Shown here: positions 24,758 through 33,103 of the stretch, piece after piece
Numbering within the stretch: position 1 is the stretch's first letter
Layout of the letters: every line of letters starts with the position of its first letter
Assembly (NCBI RefSeq): GCF_965227365.1
Contig: NZ_OZ245754.1
Coordinates: 4,092,001 to 4,156,000, forward strand
Direction of reading: 5' to 3'
DNA length: 64,000 bases
Source: Hwanghaeella sp965227365
Lineage (GTDB): Bacteria > Pseudomonadota > Alphaproteobacteria > UBA8366 > Aestuariispiraceae
The notes under the pieces: model-generated
The model's database searches: none
Seen by the model: only the letters and a program-made list of their open reading frames with translations
What the model was told of the DNA's origin: nothing
Program-made: the position numbers and the translations under genes

Positions 24758-25756
24758 CTATTTTACGTCAACAATGGCCTGGATCTTATCCATTCCACCC
24801 ACATTCGGCGCATATGCTTGCCAGAAGGGCTCCATAGCCTTCTGCCAAACCGCACCATCCACATCGTGTACGACTGTCCCGCCCTCGACTGTCTTGGCCA
24901 GCGACGCCTCTTGTTCCGCTGCGGCCAAATCGTTGAAATAGGGAATAGCTATCGCAGCTGCTTTTTCAAACGCCGCCTGCTGCTCGGATGTCATGCCATC
25001 CCAGTAAGGCTTGCTGAGGTAAACCGCGCCCAACGCCCAGATATGGGCGGTCCGGGTGAACTGCGGAACGACTTCGAACAGCTTCAAGGCATGGTACCCG
25101 GACATGGTCATATCCATGTAGTCGACTACGCCCGTCTGAAGTGCGTTGTAGGCTTCCGTGATCGGAACTGGTGTCGGATTGGCACCCAACGACTTCCACA
25201 GCTCGATATGCAGCGGGCTTTGCAACACGCGCATCTTCTTACCGTCAACATCTTCGGGCGAAATGATCGGGTCTTTGGAAATGACGTGGCGGGCACCGTA
25301 GGTAATGAAGCCAAGGACCTTGAAACCTTGCGCCTCTGCGAGCTGTTTGTATTCATCACCCGGCGCAGCCGCCATTACCTTGTCGATATGATCGGGACCA
25401 CGGAACATGAACGGCATATCGAACAGCGCCCCTTCCGGAATCCAAGTGGTCAAATTCGCAAGAGTAGACAGCGCGCCGTGAATCGAGCCGAGCCGTACGC
25501 CTTCCGTTGTTTCCTTTTCACCCCCCAACGCGCCGTCGGTGACAATATTGAAGTCAAACTGGCCGGGGATTTCCTTCTCAACTTCTTCGGCGAACTTCTT
25601 CCAGATCAAAGCCTGCGGTTTTTGCGGACCGTAGATCACTGAGACCGTAAACGGCTTCCCTTGCGCAAGCGCGGCTCCGGTCGCCGCAAATGTCATTCCC
25701 GCCGCCACGGCAGCAATCGCGAGCCGGCGAAATACCGGCAATCGTTTTGTGTTCAT
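24758..25756 (-). CDS. dctP: TRAP transporter solute-binding protein (DctP family)
   Basis: This is a 332-residue periplasmic receptor. An N-terminal signal peptide ends at ATGAALAQG. The DctP fold follows, with PEDVDGKKMRVLQSPLHIELWKSLGANPTPV, a ligand-pocket region including the arginine of KKMRV that usually grips a carboxylate, and ALQTGVVDYMDM. The start ATG 25756 has AGGAGG eight bases upstream; the frame extends upstream without homology. TRAP systems use an ion gradient and mostly import carboxylates, sulfonates or amino-acid-like compounds. It pairs with the DctQM fusion gene just upstream. Confidence 0.93.
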   Translation of the reverse strand: MNTKRLPVFRRLAIAAVAAGMTFAATGAALAQGKPFTVSVIYGPQKPQALIWKKFAEEVEKEIPGQFDFNIVTDGALGGEKETTEGVRLGSIHGALSTLANLTTWIPEGALFDMPFMFRGPDHIDKVMAAAPGDEYKQLAEAQGFKVLGFITYGARHVISKDPIISPEDVDGKKMRVLQSPLHIELWKSLGANPTPVPITEAYNALQTGVVDYMDMTMSGYHALKLFEVVPQFTRTAHIWALGAVYLSKPYWDGMTSEQQAAFEKAAAIAIPYFNDLAAAEQEASLAKTVEGGTVVHDVDGAVWQKAMEPFWQAYAPNVGGMDKIQAIVDVK

Positions 25757-25818
25757 CGTCAAAGCCTCCTGTTTCAATCGCATTTGTTTGCACTCCTCTT
25801 CCCGTCCTTCGAACAATT

Positions 25819-27735
25819 TTATTTTCCAGAGAGGAGCCATCCCGGGCCGAGCGATATCGCAGGTACGAAGCTGACCAGCAGCAACGCCAGGATCAGTGCA
25901 CCCAGCATCGGGTACATCGCTCGAAAGACTACATGGACGGGTGTTTTGGAAACCGTGCCGGTGATAAAGGCGAGCATCCCGACCGGCGGCGTCAATCCGC
26001 CGAGGATCAGATTCACCACGATCACGAGGCCGAAATGAATGGGATCCATGCCCAGCGATACCATTACCGGCATCAATAGCGGCGTCAGGATCAGTATGGC
26101 CGCCCCGATATCCAGGAACATGCCAAAAAGCAGCATTAGGACATTCACGAGAATCAGCACGACATAGAGATTGTCGGACAGGCCGGTGACAAACTGGGTC
26201 AAGGCCTGCGGAACGTTTTCGGTCACCAGCACGAAGGCGAAAGGCGCGGCGGCGCCTATCAATAGGCCGACAAGCGCAGACTCGATGGCAGCGGTGCGCA
26301 GGGTTCGCCAGAGATCCTTCAAGGCATAGGCCCTGTACACGAAAATGCCCAGGAACATCGCGTAGACAACCGCCAGCACGCCCGCTTCCGTCGGGGTCAC
26401 GACGCCGAAACGGATCCCTCCCAATATCAGAACCGCGAGGCCGAGGACCGGCAGCGCCTGAAGAAATGCCGACCCGCGCTCATTCCAGTCCGCCTTGCTG
26501 TTCGCTGTACCGTAACCGCGCCTACGGGAGATTATGTAAATGCAGATCATCAGCGCGAAAGCCATGAGCAAACCCGGACCAACCCCCGCAAGCCATAAAT
26601 GCCCGACCGACAGATTGGATGCCGCCGCAAGGATCAACAACGCGATCGATGGAGGAATCACATTGGGCAAGGTCGCGCCGGCAGCGGTTACCGCACAAGA
26701 GAATCCAGGCGCATAGCCGTGGCGGATCATTTGGGGCACCAACAGCTTTGCGCCGAGCGCTGCTTCCGAATAACTGGAACCGGAAATACCAGCGTAAAAG
26801 AGACTTGAGACGATGTTGACCTGGGCGAACCCTCCTCTGAAATGACCGACAAGCTTGAAAGCGAAATCCATCAAGCGCTCGGTCAATCCGCCGATATTCA
26901 TCATTGCACCGGCGGTAATGAAGAAGGGCACCGCCAGAAGAAGAAACTTGCTCGACCCGTTGACCATATTCTGCACGACGGCGGCCGGCGGCATCATTTG
27001 CCCGGCCTCGTTGGCCAGGAAAGTTGCGAACAGCATCGCGAACGCAACCGGCGCACCAAGAGCCATTGCGACGACGAACCCGATCGCCATCGTCGCGGCC
27101 GGCCCGATACCCAAAATCGTGATCAGGTTCCCATCATTCATCGCCCAGTGCAGGGCAAATCCGACAACGACGGCCAAAGGCGCACGCCAGGGCTGCACAT
27201 TCTCGTCAATTCCTCTTAGGAACTGATACACCAGCGCGAGGATACAACTGACCGGAATGATGATGAATTTTACCCAAACCGGCAGCGCCAGGACGTAGTT
27301 CGTTCCCCCCATCACCTCAATCAGATAGGTACCGCCGAAGAGAAGAGAAATCGTCGTCCAGGCAAGAATGACATCAGCCAGGAAATCAACCAGCGTCCGC
27401 GAGCCGCCGCTTAGCCGGTCAACCAGCATGGTAATTGAAAGGTGCATGCGGGATCTGTGCGCTAGCGGCACAGCAAGAAAGATGACGCCAACAAACAACC
27501 ATTGAGCGGCCTCGGAAGCCCATGTCAGCGAATTGTTGAAAACGTATCGGCCGATCACATTCGCAAAGACAATGACGATGAGAGACATCAAAGCGATCGT
27601 GGCCACGCTTCCGATGACACCATCCAAGAAACCGAGCAGGCGATGCACGGCCCTGCGCATTGGGGCTATATCGCCCTGTTCGGGGGAAGGGTCTCCAGAA
27701 ATCGCATTTCGGTATTCCTTACCGGCCGATTGCAT
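25819..27735 (-). CDS. TRAP transporter fused small/large permease (DctQ-DctM)
   Basis: This is a 638-residue membrane protein. Residues 1 to about 190 form a DctQ-like four-helix unit, with NSLTWASEAAQWLFVG and RSRMHLSITMLVDRL. The rest is a DctM permease of about 13 helices, with PFFITAGAMMNIGG, GISGSSYSEAALGAKLLVPQ, VIPPSIALLILAA and LGGLTPPVGMLAFI. The fusion of Q and M is known in many TRAP systems. ATG 27735 lies inside the end of the gamma-glutamyltransferase gene, with GGGAGGG seven bases upstream, so translation is probably coupled. Confidence 0.93.
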   Translation of the reverse strand: MQSAGKEYRNAISGDPSPEQGDIAPMRRAVHRLLGFLDGVIGSVATIALMSLIVIVFANVIGRYVFNNSLTWASEAAQWLFVGVIFLAVPLAHRSRMHLSITMLVDRLSGGSRTLVDFLADVILAWTTISLLFGGTYLIEVMGGTNYVLALPVWVKFIIIPVSCILALVYQFLRGIDENVQPWRAPLAVVVGFALHWAMNDGNLITILGIGPAATMAIGFVVAMALGAPVAFAMLFATFLANEAGQMMPPAAVVQNMVNGSSKFLLLAVPFFITAGAMMNIGGLTERLMDFAFKLVGHFRGGFAQVNIVSSLFYAGISGSSYSEAALGAKLLVPQMIRHGYAPGFSCAVTAAGATLPNVIPPSIALLILAAASNLSVGHLWLAGVGPGLLMAFALMICIYIISRRRGYGTANSKADWNERGSAFLQALPVLGLAVLILGGIRFGVVTPTEAGVLAVVYAMFLGIFVYRAYALKDLWRTLRTAAIESALVGLLIGAAAPFAFVLVTENVPQALTQFVTGLSDNLYVVLILVNVLMLLFGMFLDIGAAILILTPLLMPVMVSLGMDPIHFGLVIVVNLILGGLTPPVGMLAFITGTVSKTPVHVVFRAMYPMLGALILALLLVSFVPAISLGPGWLLSGK

Positions 27736-29539
27736 AGCCCAACCCTCCCCTCGGGTTTGCCGCGGCCCGCAAGGTACCATCGGAGCGGCGCGATACCGAT
27801 GTAAGGCGACCTTCGGTCCATTCGCCTGCGACAGCGACGTCGTGTCCGCGCCGACGCAACTCGTCCGCCACATCCGGCCCGAAACGGCTCTCTATCACCA
27901 GCTTGCCTGGACTGGCTGCTCGAGGAAAAAAGCTGTTCGGCCAGTGTTCCGAATGGAAGGCCGGCGCCTCGATGGCTTCCTGCATGCCCATGCCATGAAC
28001 CAGATGACGGATCAGGAAAGCACTCTGCCACTGATCCTGCTGATCTCCGCCAGGTGTCCCACAAGCGAGGCTGGCTTGGCCGTAGCCGTCCAACACCAAT
28101 GTAGGGGAAAGGGTCGTTCGCGGACGCCGACCCGGACCGAACTTGGATGGCGCGGATTCGTCCAGCCACATCATTTGGGCCCGCGTGCCGAGAGGAAACC
28201 CGAGTTCAGGTATGGCCGGGGAGGATTGCAACCATCCTCCCGACGGGGTCGCAGAAACCATGTTGCCCGCGGCGTCCACGACATCCAAATGGCACGTATC
28301 CCCGACCGCCGTTGCGCCATAACCGGCCTTGCGTATTTCCTGAACCGTCGGTTCGCCCCCGCCATAGGCCGCTAAAAGGCCTGCCTCTTTCTTGCGCCGG
28401 CATGCCTCCGCAAAGTCAATCTGGGCACCGAAACCGGGGATATCTCCCGGCCGGAAGTCATTGCTTGCCTTATCGCCGATGAGGGCCTGACGAGCGGATG
28501 TGTATGTCGGATCCAAAAGCCGGTCGATCGGAACGTTGGCCAGTCGATCGTCACCGTAGAAGGTTTCCCGATCCGCAAACGACAACTTCAGGGCTTCGAC
28601 CATGTAATGGACAAAATCCGCCCCCTTCGGATCCATCGTCGCCACCTCATCCGCGGGCAACAGGGACAGACATTGAAGCAGGGCAGGCCCCTGCGTCCAG
28701 GGACCGCATTTCGCAATTTGGTGGCCCGCATAATCCAACAGAATCGGCGGTTCGAATGTCGCCCGCCAACCGGCCAGGTCCTGACCGCGCAGAAACGCAC
28801 CATTCATTTGGCCGGACACATCCATGACTTCGGTGTGACGACAAAAATCGTCAATGGCTTCCGCCACGAAGCCGTCCGACCAACACCGCCGGGCTGCCTC
28901 TATTTGAGCGACACGGTCGCCGCCCGCGCTCTTGGTCTCGTCGAGGATTCGCGTCCAGGTTCGGGCCAGAACCGGATTGGGCAGGAATCCGCCGACGGGT
29001 GCGGCCGCCCCCTCCGGCATGAATATTTGGGCCGATGTCGGCCAATACACATCGAAGATGGATTTGCTTGCCGCAAGCGTCGCATTCAACCTGTCGTCGA
29101 CAGGCGCCCCCGCGATCGCATAGCCGAGTGCAGGTTCCATCACCGTCGACAGACTAAGCGTCCCTTTTGCAGCCAATAGCATCATCCAGGCGTCAAACGC
29201 CCCGGGGATGACCGCGGGCAATAGACCCGTGCCGGGGACAGCTTGCAGCCCTCTGGCACGGACAGCATCGATTGTCGCAGCAGCCGGCGTTTCCCCCTGC
29301 CCACAAACCGCGAGCGTTTCCCCACCCGATGCATCGTGTATCAACATCGTGACGTCGCCGGCAGGACCGTTAAGGTGCGGACACAAAGCCTGGAGGGCCA
29401 TACCGGCCGCGACAGCACCATCGAAAGCATTGCCGCCGATCTCCAGCATCCGCATCGCAGCCGCGCTTGCCAGCCAATGACTGCTGCTGGCGACTCCAAA
29501 CCAACCGACTATTTCCGGGCGCGTCAGGGCTAGGGACAC
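27719..29539 (-). CDS. Gamma-glutamyltransferase family protein
   Basis: This is a 606-residue Ntn-hydrolase of the gamma-glutamyltranspeptidase family. The precursor would cut itself before the catalytic Thr of GDTCHLDVVDAAGNMVS; GGNAFDGAVAAGMALQ, GPAGDVTMLIHD and SPTLVLDGYGQASLACGTPGGD are other landmarks. No signal peptide is seen, so a cytoplasmic enzyme is likely, unlike glutathione-degrading GGT. ATG is lacking; GTG 29539 with AAAGG nine bases upstream is my choice, while TTG 29563 is possible. Being in an operon with a TRAP importer suggests that it hydrolyses or forms an amide of the imported compound. Confidence 0.88.
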   Translation of the reverse strand: MSLALTRPEIVGWFGVASSSHWLASAAAMRMLEIGGNAFDGAVAAGMALQALCPHLNGPAGDVTMLIHDASGGETLAVCGQGETPAAATIDAVRARGLQAVPGTGLLPAVIPGAFDAWMMLLAAKGTLSLSTVMEPALGYAIAGAPVDDRLNATLAASKSIFDVYWPTSAQIFMPEGAAAPVGGFLPNPVLARTWTRILDETKSAGGDRVAQIEAARRCWSDGFVAEAIDDFCRHTEVMDVSGQMNGAFLRGQDLAGWRATFEPPILLDYAGHQIAKCGPWTQGPALLQCLSLLPADEVATMDPKGADFVHYMVEALKLSFADRETFYGDDRLANVPIDRLLDPTYTSARQALIGDKASNDFRPGDIPGFGAQIDFAEACRRKKEAGLLAAYGGGEPTVQEIRKAGYGATAVGDTCHLDVVDAAGNMVSATPSGGWLQSSPAIPELGFPLGTRAQMMWLDESAPSKFGPGRRPRTTLSPTLVLDGYGQASLACGTPGGDQQDQWQSAFLIRHLVHGMGMQEAIEAPAFHSEHWPNSFFPRAASPGKLVIESRFGPDVADELRRRGHDVAVAGEWTEGRLTSVSRRSDGTLRAAANPRGGLGYAIGR

Positions 29540-29559
29540 TCGGACCAACCTTTCATGGA

Positions 29560-29594
29560 CCAATATGATATTGGATTACTATTATTGATCCAAT
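29560..29594. promoter_or_regulatory. Overlapping CCAAT/ATTGG dyads upstream of the GGT operon
   Basis: CCAATATGATATTGG (29560-29574) is a perfect 15-bp inverted repeat. Its right half also pairs with a third half-site to give ATTGGAT-N11-ATCCAAT (29570-29594). Similar half-sites, ATCCAA, TCCAAT, ATTTGG and ATTGG, lie upstream of the gntR gene at 30357-30396. The adjacent FCD-type GntR protein is the likely binder. Confidence 0.55.
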
Positions 29595-29632
29595 GTTCCA
29601 GAAAAGGTTCAGCATGTCAAAGGGGAACAAAG

Positions 29633-30331
29633 TCAGATGAGCAGTAGGTTGCGCCGGACGTGCTGCAGATGTTCGAGAATGGCTTCTTCCGCCGCCAGCC
29701 CATCCCTCATGACAAGCGCGGCAACAATTTTCTCATGATCGGCTTGGTACAAACGGCGACGGTCATCAGTCATGCCCCGACGGCTCAATCCACTCCAAGC
29801 CTGGGACCGTCTTGCTGAATGAATACCTTCAACGATTTGAATGAGATACATGTTCTTACTGGCTGCGGCGATCGCGCGGTGAAGCCGGTTGTCCCAGTAT
29901 TCGAATTCACTCATCGTGGTTGCCTTGGCGCCTTCCCGCACAAGCGCCTCAAGCCCCTCCAACTCCCTTTCCGTCGCCCGGGAAACGATAAGCCGCGCCA
30001 TCATCGGCTCAATCAACATCCGGGCTTCCATTACTTCTTCCGGATTAACGCTGCGCTTGTCGAAAACAGGTGCTTTTCCGTCTGCCAGAGTGTTCGTTTC
30101 CCCTATCCCGCACACAAAGGTTCCGCGCCCGACATGGCGCTCAATAAGCCCTTCATCTGCGATGGAATCCAAAACCCGGCGAACTGTGTTTCTACTTAGG
30201 CGGAACTGCTCTGAAAGATCGCGTTCAGTTGGCAATCGGGAGCCTGGCGGCATTGTCCCCGAGCGGATCCGCTCCACCAAGTCGTCGCGAAGTGTCTGCG
30301 CATTGGTCTGCGCGCGACGGCGCTGATTCAT
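29633..30331 (-). CDS. GntR-family regulator (FadR/FCD type)
   Basis: This 232-residue protein begins at ATG 30331 (MNQRRRAQ). The N-terminal GntR winged helix contains PGSRLPTERDLSEQFRLSRN and LIERHVGRGTFV. An all-helical FCD domain at about 95-225 follows, with VMEARMLIEPMMARL and metal-type residues in EYWDNRLHRAIAAAS and YQADHEKIVAAL. FCD regulators bind organic acids or related ligands and usually repress their own locus. It lies upstream of the gamma-glutamyltransferase gene on the same strand; CCAAT-type half-sites occur before both, so it probably governs the TRAP operon and itself. Confidence 0.92.
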   Translation of the reverse strand: MNQRRRAQTNAQTLRDDLVERIRSGTMPPGSRLPTERDLSEQFRLSRNTVRRVLDSIADEGLIERHVGRGTFVCGIGETNTLADGKAPVFDKRSVNPEEVMEARMLIEPMMARLIVSRATERELEGLEALVREGAKATTMSEFEYWDNRLHRAIAAASKNMYLIQIVEGIHSARRSQAWSGLSRRGMTDDRRRLYQADHEKIVAALVMRDGLAAEEAILEHLQHVRRNLLLI

Positions 30332-30510
30332 CCCGAATACCTTTGATGTTGTTGCGATCCAAACATAGTCCAATTTGGTTCACAACTTCAAGATTGGCTT
30401 TTTGGAGAAACACCAAGCACTGGGAGAATGCGGAACTCTTATGACTAGTCTGCGACGGAACTGATCGGGAACGGTCGCGACAAACCAGTCTATTGAGGTT
30501 GAAACATAAA

Positions 30511-30541
30511 ATTTCCCCCGGAACGTACGGTCCCGGGGGAG
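30511..30541 (-). terminator. Probable intrinsic terminator after the IlvD/EDD gene
   Basis: On the minus strand, TCCCCCGG, a loop of eleven bases and CCGGGGGA are followed by AATTTTA. The stem lies about 50 bases beyond the dehydratase stop codon and would separate it from the gntR gene downstream. Confidence 0.75.
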
Positions 30542-30588
30542 ATAGTCTCGTATTCTCGCAATGCCGTAGGTTTGGCCGACAGGCTTTC

Positions 30589-32439
30589 CTAGCCTTTGAA
30601 GCGGTTCTTCGGGGTGAAGCCTGAGTCTTTCGCCTCGCGGGGGTCCCGCACCCAGACTTCGCGGTTCGGGTGCAGACCGCCGCCCCGGGTTGCGGGAACG
30701 GCCGAGTGTCTGGCTCTTTGAAGAAGCCTGGTATCCGCGATTCCGCAATTCGGATGGGTACCCCCATTATCGGCAACCTGCTTTTCCCACGCCGCCCGTC
30801 GAGCGGCCAGCGTCGCCTGATCATCCAGAGCGAGGCAGTTCACCGTGTTGGAGTTGAGGTCGATGACGATTTCGTCGCCGTTCTCAATGAACGCAATCGG
30901 TCCGCCAACTGCGGCTTCCGGTCCGACATGGCCGATCACCAGCCCGACCGAACCGCCGGAAAACCGCCCATCGGTCATCAGGGCGACGACAATATCCCGC
31001 TCCCGGCACAGCGTCGTGATGCGGGAGGTCGAATCGAGCATCTCGGGCATTCCCGGCGCACCGCTGGGCCCTTCGTACCGGACGATGACGATATCGTTGT
31101 CCTGGAAGCTGTCGGGCGTCTTGTCCAATGCTTCCAACAACCCGCTCTCGCCTTCAAAGACGCGCGCCTTGCCGTTGAAGACATTGTTCTCGAGACCTTT
31201 TTCCACGCCGGCAAGCTTCAGGATCGCCGAGAAGTCCGGCGACAGGTTGCCGCCAAGGATGCGCAGGCCGCCGGTCGGCTTGTATGGCTTGTCGACCGAA
31301 TAAACGACCGTACCGTCGGCGCGCGGACTTCCCAAACGCGCCACTTGTTCGGCCAAGGTCTCGCCCGTACAGGTGAGCATGTCGCCGTTCAGGAGACCGG
31401 CATCCAGCAGCTCGCTGACGATGACTTGGACACCGCCCACATTGTCGATATCCACCATCGAATAGAGCCCATAGGGCCGCGCATCCGTGATGACCGGGAC
31501 GACATTTTGCGAAAGGTGATTGAACTCCTCCGGCGTCATGACCTCCTTCCAGAAATCCGCATACCCCGCGGCCCGGGCGATTTCCGGTGCATGCAGGACC
31601 ACGTTCGTGGACCCGCCGATGGCCATTGCCACGATTACCGCGTTGCGGATGGAGTCCCGTTGGACGATATCCCGTGGCCGCAGCCCCTTGGCCATCATGT
31701 TTTCCAGGTGGGCGACAAGTTCCTTGGGGAAGTCCTTGGTCCGCCTCGCATCGTCGGATGCCGGCGCCACCATGTGCAGCGGCTGCATACCGACCACGCC
31801 AATGAAGGTTTGCATGGTGTTATAGGTGAACATGCCGCCGCAGCTGCCGATCCCGGGACAGGCATGGAAGGCAATGTCGTATTGGAGTTCCGCATCGGGA
31901 TTGCCGGCAACCTGATAAGCGCTGACGAGATCTATGGCAGCGCCGGTCCTTGGGTTCTTTCCAGGATGGATCGGCCCGTCCGACATGATGATGGCGGGTT
32001 CGTTATGCTCAAGAATGGCGGCAAGCGTGCCCACCGGCGGCTTGTCGCAGGCGACGACCGCGATGATGCCCGCAAGTCCGCTCGCCGCGAAATGTTCGCA
32101 CAGGGCGTCGTTCGTAACCTCACGGCCGATAAGCGAATAACGCATCTCAGGCGTGCCGTTGCGAATGCCGTCGGACGTCGCAATCGTATATTCTGGCTGT
32201 ATCAGCCGCATCTTGAGGTGATTTTCATCCGCCCCGATACGGCTTTTCAGCTGTTCGTGGATGGCATCAACCTTATCGACGACCCCCAGATAACATTGGC
32301 TGTCGCCCTTGGTTCCGACAACACCGACAGGCGGTTCATGAATCAATGACGGATCAGTGCCCAATTCGCGGGCAATTCCGAAAGTTTGCGCCGAACGACC
32401 AGGGTGTCGGTCAATTTTAACGATGTTGCTCTTACTCAT
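30589..32439 (-). CDS. IlvD/EDD-family dehydratase
   Basis: This 616-residue Fe-S dehydratase starts at ATG 32439 behind GGAGGG. Family blocks are TSDGIRNGTPEMRYSLIGRE, cluster cysteines in VACDKPPVG and CPGIGSCGGMFTYNTM, then MAIGGSTNVVLHAPEIAR, NLSPDFSAILKLAG and MTDGRFSGGSVGLVIGHVGPEA. IlvD makes branched-chain 2-oxoacids, but sugar-acid dehydratases (6-phosphogluconate, xylonate, arabinonate) share the fold. The gene stands alone, away from ilv genes. After the usual end it has about 40 extra residues rich in Arg and Pro. I would not choose between branched-chain synthesis and sugar-acid catabolism on sequence alone. Confidence 0.88.
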   Translation of the reverse strand: MSKSNIVKIDRHPGRSAQTFGIARELGTDPSLIHEPPVGVVGTKGDSQCYLGVVDKVDAIHEQLKSRIGADENHLKMRLIQPEYTIATSDGIRNGTPEMRYSLIGREVTNDALCEHFAASGLAGIIAVVACDKPPVGTLAAILEHNEPAIIMSDGPIHPGKNPRTGAAIDLVSAYQVAGNPDAELQYDIAFHACPGIGSCGGMFTYNTMQTFIGVVGMQPLHMVAPASDDARRTKDFPKELVAHLENMMAKGLRPRDIVQRDSIRNAVIVAMAIGGSTNVVLHAPEIARAAGYADFWKEVMTPEEFNHLSQNVVPVITDARPYGLYSMVDIDNVGGVQVIVSELLDAGLLNGDMLTCTGETLAEQVARLGSPRADGTVVYSVDKPYKPTGGLRILGGNLSPDFSAILKLAGVEKGLENNVFNGKARVFEGESGLLEALDKTPDSFQDNDIVIVRYEGPSGAPGMPEMLDSTSRITTLCRERDIVVALMTDGRFSGGSVGLVIGHVGPEAAVGGPIAFIENGDEIVIDLNSNTVNCLALDDQATLAARRAAWEKQVADNGGTHPNCGIADTRLLQRARHSAVPATRGGGLHPNREVWVRDPREAKDSGFTPKNRFKG

Positions 32440-33103
32440 GGGTCGACATCCCTCCACGATCTCTTCATTAACAGGCACACAGTTTGGTTCTGCTTGCGGC
32501 CAGCCTTATCAGTTTTCAGCCCGAGAGCGTAGATAGGATGAGACCAACATTGCAATTCCCGCATTTCGCAAAACTCTATTCTTTCGCTGCGGAATATGCG
32601 GAGCACATCACGAATCTGCGCTGCCCTCGCATCGGCGGGCAACAGGCGGGCCGCAGATTGTCGCGGAACCGTATAAAACGCCATCGAAATCGTGCAATAA
32701 CGTAGGATCTGGTTCACCACCCTCGAGCGGAATCCCGCCGGACCGGCTCGCCAGTTTGCCCCAGCAATGGTCTTGAAGCGCTGGAAGGCCCGTCAAGAGG
32801 TCAAGGCGAATTGCCTTTCCGCAGCCTGCATCACGTCGGCCCGCGGCGCTGTCAGATTGGGAACCGGCAGGGCATGCGGGCCTCCTGCCTCATTCGCGAA
32901 CACGCTTATCGCAGCGGCCGGAACAAACGGACCAATTTCGATTCCCTACAACAGGCACGGCCGAACCCCTCACTTCCCGGCCTCGCCCTGGTGCGCCGCA
33001 CCACCGAGGGTTAGTCCCACATACTGATTCAATTTGATCCGACGATGTAATATCCGAGGCTGCGGTTCCGCAGGTCTCTATCCGCGTGCCCTTGTCCGCG
33101 CGG
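32440..33103. other. Intergenic region, no gene recognised
   Basis: About 660 bases lie between the dehydratase start and the cysG stop. Short frames on both strands show no family resemblance and no convincing ribosome site. I identified no terminator for the nitrate-assimilation operon here. Confidence 0.45.

Noticed and set aside
30670..32349. 559-codon open frame opposite the IlvD/EDD gene
   Set aside because: A long antisense frame in high-GC DNA. The minus-strand reading has clear family motifs; this one has none and a His/Arg/Gly-rich composition typical of shadows. The same holds for 40914-42266 and 53026-54456.
32436..32720. Minus-strand frame of about 95 codons upstream of the IlvD/EDD gene
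   Set aside because: No recognisable domain or ribosome site, and it overlaps the dehydratase start region.
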